Positions 13,882 to 28,700 of a DNA stretch of 64,000 nucleotides are shown here, in pieces. A program made the translations under genes and the position numbers. Below the pieces are notes generated by a model. It was not told the origin of the DNA. It ran no database searches and saw nothing but the letters and a program-made list of their open reading frames with translations. The first letter of the stretch is position 1, and every line of letters begins with the position of its first letter. The stretch is from contig OZ007506.1 of assembly GCA_963931865.1 (NCBI GenBank), positions 9,380,855 to 9,444,854 on the forward strand. The letters run 5' to 3'. Origin of the DNA: Axinella damicornis (Eukaryota; Porifera; Demospongiae; Axinellida; Axinellidae).

Positions 13882-14750
13882 GTGTTAGTTGACATGTGGC
13901 TATCCTTTCCGTATGCATATTCGATGTGTTTCGCAGTCGAGTTTTAATTCAGGCCAACATTTCACATTGTCCTTCTCTACTTACTTTTCCATGCAGCTGT
14001 AGTGCCTACCAGACTTCTTATAGCGCATCCCCGGCTCCAGCACTGGGTACATACACACGATGGCGGTGGAGCATTCTCTTCTGGTATACAGGATGGCGGT
14101 GGAGCATTCTCTACTGGTATACAGGATGACGGTGGAGCATTCTCTTCTCCGGAGACGTAGGAGTGGAATGGAGACAGTGTGAGTTGACATGTGGCTATCC
14201 TTTCCCTATGCATATTCAATGCGTTTCGCATTCGATTTTTAATTCAGGCCAACATTTCACATTGTCCTTCTCTACTTACCCTTCCCATGCAGCTGTAGTG
14301 CCTATCAGACTTCTTATAGCGCATCCCCCGGCTACAGCACTGGGTACGTATACACGATGGCGGTGGAGCATTCTCTTCTGGTATACAGGATGGCGGTGGA
14401 GCATTCTCTACTTGTATACAGGATGGCGATGGAGCATTCTCTACTCCGGAGACGTAGGAGTGGAACATCGTAGCCTGGAGACAGTGTGAGTTGACATGTG
14501 GCTATCCTTTCCCCATGCATATTCAATGCGTTTCGCATTCCATTTTTAATTCCGGCCAACTTTTCACATTGTCCTTCTCTACTTACTCTTCCCATGCAGC
14601 TGTAGTGCCTACCAGACTTCTTATAGCGCATCCCCCGGTTCCAGCACTGGGTACGTATGCACGATGGCGGTGGAGCATTCTCTTCTGGTATATAGGATTG
14701 CGGTGGAGCATTCTCTACTGGTATACAGGATGGCGGTGGAGCATTCTCTA

Positions 14751-15940
14751 CTCCGGAGACGTAGGAGTGGAACATCGTAGCCTGGAGACAGTGTGAGTTG
14801 ACATGTGGCTATCCTTTCCGTATGCATATTCAATGTGTTTCGCAGTCGAGTTTTAATACAAGCCAACATTTCACATTGTCCTTCTCTTCTTACCCTTCCT
14901 ATGCAGCTGTAGTGCCTACCAGACTTCTTTTAGCGCATCACCTGGCTCCAGCACTGGGTACGTATACACGATTGCGGTGGAGCATTCTCTTCAGGTATAC
15001 AGGATGGCGGTGGAGCATTTTCTACTGGTATACAGAATGGCGGTGGAGCATTCTCTACTCCGGAGACGTAGGAGTGGAACATCGTAGCCTGGAGACAGTG
15101 TGAGTTGACATGTGGCTATCCTTTCCCTATGCATATCCAATGCGTTTCACATTCGGTTTTTAATTCAGGCAAAACTTATCACATTGTCCTTCTCTACTTA
15201 CTCTTCCCATGCAGCTGTAGTGCCTACCAGACTTCTTATAGCGCATCCCCCGGCTCCATCACTGGGTACGTCTACACGATGGCGGTGGAGCACTCTCTTC
15301 TGGTATACAGGATGGCGGTGGAGCATTCTCTACTGGTATACAGGATGGCGATGGAGCATTCTCTACTGGTATACAGGATGGCGGTGGAGCATTCTCTACT
15401 CCGGAGACGTAGGAGTGGAACATCGTAGCCTGCAGACAGTGTGAGTTGACATGTGGCTATCCTTTCCCTATGCATATTCAATGCGTTTCGCATTCGATTT
15501 TTAATTCAGGCCAACATTTCACATTGTCCTTCTCTACTTACTCTTCCCATGGAGCTGTAGTGCCTACCAGAGTTCTTATAGCGCATCCCCCGGCTCCATC
15601 ACTGGGTACGTATACACGATGGCGGTGGAGCATTCTTTTCTGGTATACAGGATGGCGGTGGAGCATTCTCTACTGGTATACAGGATGGCGATGGAGCATT
15701 CTCTACCCCGGAGACGTAGGAGTGGAACATCGTATCCTGGAGACAGTGTGAGTTGACATGTGGCTATCCTTTCCCTATGCGTATTCAAAGCGTTTCGCAT
15801 TCCATTTTTAATTCAGGCCAACATTTCACATTGTCCTTCTCTACTTACTCTTCCCATGCAGCTGTAGTGCCTACCAGACTTCTTATAGCGCATCCCCCGG
15901 CTCCAGCACTGGGTACGTATACACGATGGCTGTGGAGCAT
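14751..15940. repeat. Long-range duplicate, copy 2 (partner at 1-1,190)
   Basis: Copy of the window-start block at an offset of 14,750 bp, with the same rare four-sub-repeat monomer (about 15,105-15,445). Scattered point differences show it is not a recent exact copy. Confidence 0.85.
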
Positions 15941-17216
15941 TCTCTTCTGGTATAGAGGATGGCGATGGAGCATTCTCTACTCCGGAGACGTAGGAGTGGA
16001 ATGGAGACAGTGTGAGTTGATATGTGGCTATCCTTTCCCTATCCATATTCAATTCGTTTCGCATTCGATTTTTAATTCAGGCCAACATCTCACATTGTAC
16101 TTCTCTACTTACTCTTCCCATGCAGCTGTAGTGCCTACCAGACTTCTTATAGCGCATCCCCCGGCTCCAGCACTGGGTACGTATACACGATGGCGGTGGA
16201 GTATTCTCTTCTGGTATACTGGATGGCGGTGGAGCATTCTCTACTGGTATACAGATGGCGGTGGAGCATTCTCTACTCTGGAGACGTAGGAGTGGAACAT
16301 CGTAGCCTGGAGACAGTGTGAGTTGACATGTGGCTATCCTTTCCGTAAGCATATTCAATGCGTTTCGCATTCGATTTATAATTCAGGCCAACATTTCACA
16401 GTCCTTCTTTACTTACTCTTCCCATGGAGCTGTAGTGCCTACCAGAGTTCTTATAGCGCATCCTCCGGCTCCATCACTGGGTACGTATACACGATGGCGG
16501 TGGAGCATTCTCTTCTGGTATACAGGATGGCGGTGGAGCATTCTCTACTGGTATACAGGATGGCGATGGAGCATTCTCTACTCCGAAGACGTAGGAGTGG
16601 AACATAGTAGCCTGGAGACAGTGTGAATTGACATGTGGCTATCCTTTCCCTATACGTATTCAAAGCGTTTCGCATTCCATTTTTAATTCAGGCCAACATT
16701 TCACATTGTCCTTCTCTACTTACTCTTCCCATGCAGCTGTAGTGCCTACCAGACTTCTTATAGCGCATCCCCAGGCTCCAGCACTGGGTACATATACACG
16801 ATGGCGGTGGAGCATTCTCTTCTGGTATACAGGATGGCGGAGGTGCATTCTCTACTGGTATACAGGATGACGGTGGAGCATTCTCTACTCCGGAGACGTA
16901 GGAGTGGAATGGAGACAGTGTGAGTTGATATGTGGCTATCCTTTCCCTATCCATATTCAATGCGTTTCGCATTCGATTTTTAATTCAGGCCAACATTTCA
17001 CATTGTCCTTCTCTACTTACTCTTCCCATGCAGCTGTAGTGCCTACCAGACTTCTTATAGCGCATCCCCCGGCTCCAGCACTGGGTTCGTATACACGATG
17101 GCGGTGGAGTATTCTCTTCTGGTATACAGGATGGCGGTGGAGCATTCTCTACTGGTATACAGATGGCGGTTGAGCATTCTCTACTCCGGAGACCTAGCAG
17201 TGGAACATCGTAGCCT

Positions 17217-18537
17217 GGAGACAGTGTGAGTTGACATGTGGTTATCCTTTCCCTATGTGTATTCAATGCGTTTCGCATTCAATTTTTAATTCAGGCCAAC
17301 ATTTCACATTGTCGTTCTCTACTTACTCTTCCCATGCAGCTGTAGTGCCTACCAGACTTCTTATAGCGCATCCACCGGCTCCAGCACTGGGTACGTATAC
17401 ACGATGGCGGTGGAGCATTCTCTTCTGGTATACAGGATGGCGGTGGAGCATTCTCTACTGGTATACAGGATGGCGGTGGAGCATTCTCTACTCCGGAGAC
17501 GTAGGAGTGGAATGGAGACAGTGTGAGTTGATATGTGGCTATCCTTTCCCTATCCATATTCAATGCGTTTCGCATTCGATTTTTAATTCAGGCCAACATT
17601 TCACATTGTCCTTCTCTACTTACTCTTCCCATGCAGCTGTAGTGCCTACCAGACTTCTCATAGCGCATCCCCCGGCTCCAGCACTGGGTACGTATACACG
17701 ATGGCGGTGGAGTATTCTCTTCTGGTATACAGGATGGCGGTGGAGCATTCTCTACTGGTATACAGATGGCGGTGGAGCATTCTCTACTCCTGAGACGTAG
17801 GAGTGGAACATCGTAGCCTGGAGACAGTGTGAGTTGACATGTGGCTATCCTTTCCCTATGCATATTAAATGCGTTTCGCATTCGATTTTTAATTCAGGCC
17901 AACATTTCACAGTCCTTCTCTACTTACTCTTCCCATGGAGCTGTAGTGCCTACCAGTGTTCTTATAGCACATCCCCCGGCTCCAGCACTGGGTACATATA
18001 CACGATGGCGGTGGAGCATTCTCTTCTGGTATACAGGATGGCGGTGGAGCATTCTCTACTGGTATACAGGATGACGGTGGAGCATTCTCTACTCCGGAGA
18101 CGTAGGAGTCGAATGGAGACAGTGTGAGTTGATATGTGGCTCTCCTTTCCCTATCCGTATTCATTGCGTTTCGCATTTAATTTTTAATTCAGGCCAACAT
18201 TTCACATTGTCCTTCTCTACTTACTCTTCCCATGCAGCTGTAGTGCCTACCAGACTTCTTATAGCGCATCCCCCAGCTCCAGCACTGGGTACGTATACAC
18301 GATGGTGGTAGAGCATTCTCTTCTGGTATACAGGATGGCGGTGGAGCATTCTCGACTGGTATACAGGATGGCGGTTGAGCATTCTCTACTCCGGAGACGT
18401 AGCAGTGGAACATCGTAGCCTGGAGACGGTTTGAGTTGACATGTGGCTATCCTTTCCCTATGCATATTCAATGCGTTTCGCATTCGAGTTTTAATTCAGG
18501 CCAACATTTCACATTGACCTTTTCTACTTACTCTTCC
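17217..18537. repeat. 1.3-kb segment, third copy of part of the 4,776-bp block
   Basis: This segment matches 11,760-13,080 at an offset of 5,457 bp and therefore also 6,984-8,304. It carries the same tgttcttatagcacatc monomer and the gtagcagtgg / gacggtttgag monomer. The match ends where the following monomer changes to gtatgtaaacac. Confidence 0.82.
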
Positions 18538-18709
18538 CATGCAGCTGTAGTGCCTACCAGACTTCTTATAGCGCATCCCCCGGCTCCAGCACTGGGTATG
18601 TAAACACGATGGCGGTGGAGCATTCTCTTCTGGTATACAGGATGGCGGTGGAGCATTCTCTACTCCGGAGACGTAGGTGTGGAATATCGTAGCCTGGAGA
18701 CCGTGTGAG

Positions 18710-21700
18710 TTGACATGTGGTTATCCTTTCCCTATGCATATTCAATGCGTTTTGCATTCGATTTTTAATTCTGGCCAACATTTCACATTGTCCCTGTCTA
18801 CTTACTCTTCCCATGCAGCTGTAGTGCCTACCAGACTTCTTATAGCGCATCCCCCGGCTCCAGCACTGGGTAGGTATACACGATGGCGGTGGAGCATTCT
18901 CTTCTGGTATACAGGATGGCAGTGGAGCAATCTTTACTGGTATACAGGATGGTGGTGGAGCATTCTCTACTCCGGAGACGTAGGAGTGGAAAATCGTAGC
19001 CTGGAGACAGTGTGAGTTGACATGTGGCTATCCTTTCCCTATGCATATTCAATGCGTTTCGCGTTCGATTTTTTATTCAGGCCAACATTTCACATTGTCC
19101 TTCTCTACTTACTCTTCCCATGCAGCTGTAGTGCCTATCAGACTTCTTATAGCGCATCCCCCGGCTCCAGCACTGGGTACGTATACACGACGGCGGTGGA
19201 GCATTCTCTTCTGGTATACAGGATGGCGTTGGAGCATTCTCTACTGGTATACAGGATGACGGTGGAGCATTCTCTACTCCGGAGACGTAGGAGTGGAATG
19301 GAGACAGTGTGAGTTGATATGTGGCTATCCTTTCCCTATCCATATTCAATGCGTTTCGCATTCGATTTTTAATTCAGGCCAACATTTCACATTGTCCTTC
19401 TCTACTTACTCTTCCCATGCAGCTGTAGTTCCTACCAGACTTCACATAGCGCATCCCCAGGCTCCAGCACTGGGTACGTATACACGATGGCGGTGGAGCA
19501 TTCCCTTCTGGTATACAGGATGGCGGTGGAGCATTCTCTACTGGTATACAGATGGCGGTGGAGCATTCTCTACTCCTGAGACGTAGGAGTGGAACATCGT
19601 AGCCTGGAGACAGTGTGAGTTGACATGTGGCTATCCTTTCCCTATGCGTATTCAATGCGTTTCGCATTCGATTTTTAATTCAGGCCAACATTTCACAGTC
19701 CTTCTCTCCTTACTCTTCCCATGGAGCTGTAGTGCCTACCAGAGTTCTTATAGCGCATCCCCCGGCTCCAGCACTGGGTACATATACACGATGGCGGTGG
19801 AGCATTCTCTTCTGGTATACAGGATGGCGGTGGAGCATTCTCTACTGGTATACAGGATGACGGTGGAGCATTCTCTACTCCGGAGACGTAGGAGTGGAAT
19901 GGAGACAGTGTGAGTTGATATGTGGCTATCCTTTCCCTATCCGTATTCAATGCGTTTCGCATTCGATTTTTATTTCAGGCCAACATTTCACATTGTCCTT
20001 CTCTACTTACTCTTCCCATGCAGCTGTAGTGCCTACCAGACTTCTTATAGCGCATCCCCCGGATCCAGCACTGGGTACGTATACACGATGGCTGTGGAGT
20101 ATTCTCTTCTGGTATACAGGATGGCGGTGGAGCATTCTCTACTGGTATACAGATGGCGGTGGAGCATTCTCTACTCCGGAGACTTAGGAGTGGAACATCG
20201 TAGCCTGGAGACATGTGAGTTGACATTTAGCTATCCTTTCCCTATGCATATTCAATGCGTTTCGCTTTCGATTTTTAATTCAGGCCAACATTTCACATTG
20301 TCCTTCTCTACTTACTCTTCCCATGCAGGTGTAGTGCCTACCAGACTTCTTATAGCGCATCCCCCGGCTCCAGCACTGGGTACGTATACACGATGGCGGT
20401 GGAGCATTCTCTTCTGGTATACAGGATGGCAGTGGAGCATTCTCGACTGGTATATAGGATGGCGGTTGAGCATTCTCTACTCCGGAGACGTAGCAGTGGA
20501 ACATCGTAGCCTGGAGACGGTTTGAGTTGACATGTGGCTATCCTTTCCCTATGCATATTCAATGCGTTTTGCATTCGATTTTTAATTCTGGCCAACATTT
20601 CACATTGTCCCTCTCTACTTACTCTTCCCATGCAGCTGTAGTGCCTACCAGACTTCTTATAGCGCATCCCCCGGCTCCAGCACTGGGTAGGTATACACGA
20701 TGGCGGTGGAGCATTCTCTTCTGGTATACAGGATGGCAGTGTAGCAATCTTTACTGGTATACAGGATGGTGGTGGAGCATTCTCTACTCCGGAGACGTAG
20801 GAGTGGAAAATCGTAGCCTGGAGACAGTGGGAGTTGACATGTGGCTATCCTTTCCCTATGCATATTCAATGCGTTTCGCATTCGATTTTTTATTCAGGCC
20901 AACATTTCACATTGTCCTTCTCTACTTACTCTTCCCATGCAGCTGTAGTGCCTATCAGACTTCTTATAGCGCATCCCCCGGCTCCAGCACTGGGTACGTA
21001 TATACGACGGCGGTGGAGCATTCTCTTCTGGTATACAGGATGGCGTTGGAGCATTCTCTACTGGTATACAGGATGAAGGTGGAGCATTCTCTACTCCGGA
21101 GACGTAGGAGTGGAACATCGTAGCCTGGAGACAGTGTGAGTGGACATGTGGTTATCCTTTCCCTATGTGTATTCAAAGCGTTTCGCATTCGATTTTTAAT
21201 TCAGGCCAACATTTCACATTGTCCTTCTCTACTTACTCTTCCCATGCAGCTGTAGTTCCTACCAGACTTCTCATAGCGCATCCCCAGGCTCCAGCACTGG
21301 GTACGTATACACGATGGCGGTGGAGCATTCTCTTCTGGTATACAGGATGGCGGTGGAGCATTCTCTACTGGTATACAGATGGCGGTGGAGCATTCTCTAC
21401 TCCTGAGACGTAGGAGTGGAACATCGTAGCCTGGAGACAGTGTGAGTTGACATGTGGCTATCCTTTCCCTATGCATATTCAATGCGTTTCGCATTCGATT
21501 TTTAATTCAAGCCAACATTTCACAGTCCTTCTCTACTTACTCTTCCCATGGAGCTGTAGTGCCTACCAGAGTTCTTATAGCGCATCCCCCGGCTCCAGCA
21601 CTGGGTACATATACACGATGGCGGTGGAGCATTCTCTTCTGGTATACAGGATGGCGGTGGAGCATTCTCTACTGGTATACAGCATGACGGTGGAGCATTC

Positions 21701-22354
21701 TCTACTCCGGAGACGTAGGAGTGGAATGGAGACAGTGTGAGTTGATATGTGGCTATCCTTTCCCTATCCGTATTCAATGCTTTTCGCATTCGATTTTTAT
21801 TTCAGGCCAACATTTCACATTGTCCTTCTCTACTTACTCTTCCCATGCAGCTGTAGTGCCTACCAGACTTCTTATAGCGCATCCCCCGGATCCAGCACTG
21901 GGTACGTATACACGATGGCTGTGGAGTATTCTCTTCTGGTATACAGGATGGCGGTGGAGCATTCTCTACTGGTATACAGATGGCGGTGGAGCATTCTCTA
22001 CTCCGGAGACTTAGGAGTGGAACATCGTAGCCTGGAGACATGTGAGTTGACATTTAGCTATCCTTTCCCTATGCATATTCAATGCGTTTCGCTTTCGATT
22101 TTTAATTCAGGCCAACATTTCACATTGTCCTTCTCTACTTACTCTTCCCATGCAGGTGTAGTGCCTACCAGACTTCTTATAGCGCATCCCCCGGCTCCAG
22201 CACTGGGTACGTATACACGATGGCGGTGGAGCATTCTCTTCTGGTATACAGGATGGCAGTGGTGCATTCTCGACTGGTATACAGAATGGCGGTTGAGCAT
22301 TCTCTACTCCGGAGACGTAGCAGTGGAACATCGTAGCCTGGAGACGGTTTGAGT
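18710..22354. repeat. About 1.82-kb six-monomer higher-order repeat, two tandem copies
   Basis: Copies are about 18,710-20,526 and 20,527-22,354. From 19,620 onward the offset is a constant 1,827 bp. Shared rare features are ttttatttcagg, ccggatccagcac, gagacttaggag, cctggagacatgtgag and the monomer ending gacggtttgag. One monomer differs: copy 1 has the 10-bp deletion and copy 2 does not. Confidence 0.85.
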
Positions 22355-25300
22355 TGACATGTGGCTATCCTTTCCCTATGCATATTCAATGCGTTTCGCA
22401 TTCGAATTTAATTCAGGCCAACATTTCACATTGACCGTTTCTACTTACTCTTCCCATGCAGCTGTAGTGCCTACCAGACTTCTTATAGCGCATCCCCCGG
22501 CTCCAGCACTGGGTATGTAAACACGATGGCGGTGGAGCATTCTCTTCTGGTATACAGGATGGCAGTGGAGCATTCTCTACTGGTATACAGGATGACGGTG
22601 GAGCATTCTCTACTCCGGAGACGTAGGAGTGGAATGGAGACAGTGTGATCTGATATGTGGCTATCCTTTCCCTATCCATATTCAATGCATTTCGCATTCG
22701 ATTTTTAATTCAAGCCAACATTTCACATTGTCCTTCTCCACTTACTCTTCCCATGCAGCTGTAGTGCCTACCAGACCTCTTATAGCGCATCCCCCGGCTC
22801 CAGCACTGGGTACGTATACACGATGGCGGTGGAGCATTCTCTTCTGGTATACAGGATGGCGGTGGAGCATTCTCGACTGGTATACAGGATGGCGGTTGAG
22901 CATTCTCTACTCTGGAGACGTAGCAGTGGAACATCGTAGCCTGGAGACGGTTTGAGTTGACATGTGGCTATCCTTTCCCTATGCATATTCAAAGCGTTTC
23001 GCATTCGAATTTATTTCAGGCCAACGTTTCACATTCACCTTTTCTACTTACTCTTCCCATGCAGCAGTAGTGCCTACCAGACTTCTTATAGCGCATCCCC
23101 CGGCTCCAGCACTGGGTATGTAAACACGATGGCGGTGGAGCATTCTCTTCTGGTATACAGGATGGCGAGGGAGCATTCTCTACTCCGGAGACGTAGGTGT
23201 GGAATATCGTAGCCTGGAGACCGTGTGAGTTGACATGTGGTTATCCTTTTCCTATGCATATTCAATGGGTTTTGCATTCGATTTTTAATTCTGGCCAACA
23301 TTTCGCATTGTCCTTCTCTACTTACTCTTCCCATGCAGCTGTAGTGCCTACCAGACTTCTTATAGCGCATCCCCCGGCTCCAGCACTGGGTAGGTATACA
23401 CGATGGCGGTGGAGCATTCTCTTCTGGTATACAGGATGGCAGTGGAGCATTCTCTACTGGTATACAGGATGGTGGTGGAGCATTCTCTACTCCGGAGACG
23501 TAGGAGTGGAAAATCGTAGCCTGGAGACAGTGTGAGTTGACATGTGGCTATCCTTTCCCTATGCATATTCAATGCGTTTCGCATTCGATTTTTAATTCAG
23601 GCCGACATTTCACATTGTCCTTCTCTACTTACTCTTCCCATGCAGCTGTAGTGCCTATCAGACTTCTTATAGCGCATCCCCCGGCTCCAGCACTGGGTAC
23701 GTATACACGACGGCGGTGGAGCATTCTCTACTGGTTATACAGGATGGAGGTGGAACATTCTCTACTCTGGAGACGTAGGAGTGGAACATCGTAGCCTGGA
23801 GACAGTGTGAGTTGACATGTGGTTATCCTTTCCCTATGCATATTCAATGCGTTTTGCATTCGATTTTTAATTCTGGCCAACATTTCACATTGTCCTTCTC
23901 TACTTACTCTTCCCATGCAGCTGTAGTGCCTACCAGAGTTCTTATAGCGCATCCCCCGGCTCCAGCACTTGGTACGTATACACGATGGCGGTGGAGCATT
24001 CTCTTCTGGTATACAGGATGGCGGTGGAGCATTCTCTACTGGTATACAGGATGGCGGTGGAGCATTCTCTACTCCGGAGACGTAGGAGTGGAAAATCGTA
24101 GCCTGGAGACAGTGTGAGTTGACATGTGGCTATCCTTTCCCTATGCATATTCAATGCGTTTCGTATTCGATTTTTAATTCAGGCCAACATTTCACAATGT
24201 CCTTCTCTACTTACTCTTCCCATGCAGCTGTAGTGCATACCAGACTTCTTATAGCGCATCCTCCGGCTCCAGCACTGGGTATGCAAACACGATGGCGGTG
24301 GAGCATTCTCTTCTGGTACACAGGATGGCGGTGGAGCATTCTCTTCTCCGGAGACGTAGGAGTGGAACATCGTAGACTTTAGACCGTGTGAGTTGACATG
24401 TGGCTATCCTTTCCCTATGCATATTCAATGCGTTTTGCATTCGATTTTTAATTCAGGCCAACATTTCACATTGTCCTTCTCTACTTACTCTTCTCATGCA
24501 GCTGTAGTGCCTACCAGACTTTTTTTAGCGCATCCCCCGGCTCCAGAACTGGGTACGTATACACGATGGTGGTGGAGCATTCTCTTCTGGGATACAGGTT
24601 GGTGGTGGAGCATTCTCTACTGGTATACAGGATGGCGGTGGAGCACTCCGGAGACGTAGGAGTGGAACATCATAGCCTGGAGACAGTGTGAGTTGACATG
24701 TGGCTATCCTTTCCCTATGCATATTCAATGCGTTTCGCATTCGATTTTTAATTCAGGCCAACATTTCACATAGTCCTTCTCTACTTACTCATCCCATGAA
24801 GCTGTAGTGCCTACCAGACTTCTTATGGCGCATCCCCCTGCTCCCGCCCTGGGTACGTATACACGATGGCGGTGGAGCATTCTCTTCTGGTATACAGGAT
24901 GGCGGTGGAGCATTCTCTACTGGTATACAGGATGGCGGTGGAGCATTCTCTACTCCGGAGACTAAGGAGTGGAACATTGTAGCCTGGAGACAGTGTGAGT
25001 TGACATGTGGCTATCCTTTCCCTATGCATATTGAATGCCTTTCGCATTCGATTTTTAATTCAGGCCAACATTTCACATTTTCCTTCTCTACTTACTCTTC
25101 CCATGCAGCTGTAGTGCCTACCAGACTTCTTATAGCGCATCCCCCTGCTCCAGCCCTGGGTACGTATACACGATGGCGGTGGAGCATTCTCTTCTGGTAT
25201 ACAGAATGGCGGTGGAGCATTCTCTACTCCGGAGACGTAGGAGTGGAACGTCGTAGCCTGGAGACAGTGTGAGTTGACATGTGGCTATCCTTTCCCTATG

Positions 25301-25639
25301 TATATTCAATTCGTTTCGCATTCCATTTTTCATTCAGGCCAACATTTCACATTGTCCTTCTCTACTTACCCTTCCCATGCAGCTGTAGTGCCTACCAGAG
25401 TTCTTATAGCGCATCCCCCGGCTCCAGCACTGGGTACGTATACACGATGGCGGTGGAGCATTCTCTTCTGGGATACAGGTTGGTGGTGGAGCATTCTCTA
25501 CTGGTATACAGGATGGCGGTGGAGCACTCCGGAGACGTAGGAGTGGAACATCATAGCCTGGAGACAGTGTGAGTTGACATGTGGCTATCCTTTCCCTATG
25601 CATATTCAATGCGTTTCGCATTCGATTTTTAATTCAGGC

Positions 25640-26228
25640 CAACATTTCACATAGTCCTTCTCTACTTACTCTTCCCATGCAGCTGTAGTGCCTACCAGAC
25701 TTCTTATGGCGCATCCCCCTGCTCCAGCCCTGGGTACATATACACGATGGCGGTGGAGCATTCTCATCTGGTATACAGGATGGCGGTGGAGCATTCTCTA
25801 CTGGTATACAGGATGGCGGTGGAGCATTCTCTACTACGGAGACGTAGGAGTGCAACGTCGTAGCCTGGAGACAGTGTGAGTTGACATGTGGCTATCCTTT
25901 CCATATGTATATTCAATGCGTTTCGCATTCCATTTTTCATTCAGGCCAACATTTCACATTGTCCTTCTCTACTTAGTCTTCCCATGCAGCTGTAGTGCCT
26001 ACCAGACTTCTTATAGCGCATCCCCCGGCTCCAGCACTAGGTACGTATACACAATGGCGGTGGAGCATTCTCTTCTGGTATACAGGATGGCGGTGGAGCA
26101 TTCTCTACTGGTATACAGGATGGCGGTGGAGCATTCTCTACTCCGGAGACGTAGGAGTGGAACATCGTAGCCTGGAGACAGTGTGAGTTGACATGTGGCT
26201 ATCCTTTCCCTATGCATATTCAATGCGT
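25640..26228. repeat. 0.6-kb segment with a partner 12.86 kb away, copy 1
   Basis: It matches 38,498-39,086 at an offset of 12,858 bp and includes the rare cacatagtcc, tctcatctggtatac, ctactacggagac and ctacttagtcttcc variants. Confidence 0.8.
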
Positions 26229-26457
26229 TTCGCATTCCATTTTTCATTCAGGCCAACATTTCACATTGTCCTTCTCTACTTACTCTTCCCATGCAGCTGT
26301 AGTGCCTACCAGAGTTCTTATAGCGCATCCCCCGGCTCCAGCACTGGGTATGTAAACACGATGGCGGTGGAGCATTCTCTTCTGGTATACAGGATGGCGG
26401 TGGAGCATTCTCTACTCCGGAGACGATGGAGTGGAACATCGTAGACTGGAGACCGTG

Positions 26458-28700
26458 TGAGTTGACATGTGGCTATCCTTTCCCTATGCATATTCTATGC
26501 GTTTCGCATTCGATTTTTAATTCAGGACAACAATTCACATTGTTCTTCTCTACTTCCTCTTTCCATGCAGCTGTAGTGCCTACCAGACTTCTTATAGCGC
26601 ATCCCCCGGCTCCAACACTGGGTTCGTATACACGATGGTGGTGGAGCATTCTCTTCTGGTATACAGGATGGCGGCGGAGCATTCTCTACTGGCATACAGG
26701 ATGGCGGTGGAGCATTCTCTACTCCGTAGACGTAGGAGTGGAACATCGTAGCCTGGAGACAGTGTGAGTTGACATGTGGCTATACTTTCCCTATGCATAT
26801 TGAATGCGTTTCGCATTCCATTTTTAATTCAGGCCAACATTGTCGTTCTCTACTTACTCTTCCTATGCAGCTGTAGTGTCTGCCAGACTTCTTATAGCAC
26901 ATCCCCCGGCTCCAGCACTGGGTACGTATACATGATGGCGGTGGAGCATTCTATTCTGGTATACAGGATGGCGGTGGAGCATTCTCTACTGGTATACAGG
27001 ATGGCGGTGGAGCATTCTCTACTCCGGAGACGTAGGAGTGGAACATCGTAGCCAGGAGACAGTGTGAGTTGACATGTGGCTATCCTTTCCCTATGCATAT
27101 TCAATGCGTTTCGTATTCGATTTCTAATTCAGGCCAACATATCAAATTGTCCTTCTCGATTTACTCTTCCCTTGCAGCTGTAGTGCCTACCAGACTTCTT
27201 ATAGCGCATCCCCCGGCTCCAGCACTGGGTACGTATACATGATGGCGGTGGAACATTCTCTTCTGGTATACAGGATGGCGGTGGAGCATTCTCTACTGGT
27301 ATACAGGATGGCGGTGGAGCATTCTCTACTCCGGAGACGTAGGAGTGGAACATCGCAGTCTGGAGACAGTGTGAGTTGACGTGTGGCTATCCTTTCCCTA
27401 TGCATATTCAATGCGTTTCGTATTCGATTTGTAATTCAGGCCAACATATCACATTGTCCTTCTCGATTTACTCTTCCCATTCAGCTGTAGTGCCTACCAG
27501 ACTTCTTATAGCGCATCCCCCGGCTCCAGCACTGGGTACGTATACATGATGGCGGTGGAACATTCTCTTCTGGTATACAGGATGGCGGTGGAGCATTCTC
27601 TACTGGTATACATGATGGCGGTGGAGCATTCTCTACTCCGGAGACGTAGGAGTGGAACATCGTAGCCTGGAGACAGTGTGAGTTGACATGTGGCTATCCT
27701 TTCCCTATGCATATTCAATGCGTTTCGCATTCGATTTTTAAGTCAGGCCAACATTGTCCTTCTCTACTTACTCTTCCCATGCAGCTGTAGTGCCTACCAG
27801 ACTTCTTATGGCCCATCCCCCGGCTCCAGCACTGGGTACGTATTCACGATGGCGGTGGAGGATTCTGTTCTGGTATACAGGATTGCGGTGGAGCATTCTC
27901 TGCTGGTATACAGGATGGTGGTGGAGCATTCTCTACTCCGGAGACGTAGGAGTGGAACATCGTAGCCTGGAACAGTGTGAGTTGACATGTGGCTATCCTT
28001 TCCGTGTGCATATTCAATGCGTTTCGCATTCCATTTTTAATTCAGGCCAACATTGTCCTTCTCTACTTACTCTTCCCATGCAGCTGTAGTGCCTACCAGA
28101 CTTCTTATGGCCCATCCCCCGGCTCCAGCACTGGGTTCGTATACACGATGGCGGTGGACGATTCTGTTCTGGTATACAGGATTGCGGTGGAGCATTCTCT
28201 ACTGGTGCACAGTATGACGGTGGAGCATTCTCTACTCCGGAGACTAAGGAGTGGAACATTGTAGCCTGGAGACAGTGTGAGTTGACATGTGGCTATCCTT
28301 TCCCTATACATATTCAATGCGTTTCGCATTCGATTTTTAATTCTGGCCAACATTTCACATTTTCCTTCTCTACTTACTCTTCCCATGCAGCTGTAGTGCC
28401 TACCAGAGTTCTTATAGCGCATCCCTCGGCTCCAGCACTGGGTACGTATACACGATGGCGGTGGAGCATTCTCTTCTGGTATACAGGATGACGGTGGAGC
28501 ATTCTGTACTGGTATACAGGATGGCGGTGGAGCATTCTCTACTCCGGAGACGTAGGAGTGGAACATCGTAGCCTGGAGACCGTGTGAGTTGACATGTGGC
28601 TATCCTTTCCCTATGCATATTCAATGCGTTTCGTATTCGATTTTTAATTCAGGCCAACATTTCACATTGTCCTTCTCTACTTACTCTTCACCTGCAGCTG
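26458..28700. repeat. 2.2-kb segment with a partner 15.25 kb away, copy 1
   Basis: It matches 41,705-43,947 at an offset of 15,247 bp. It contains the subfamily with attctatgcg / aggacaacaattcac / acttcctctt, then monomers with gccaacattgtc (a 7-bp spacer deletion), then gacgtgtggc. Sparse point differences separate the copies. Confidence 0.82.
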
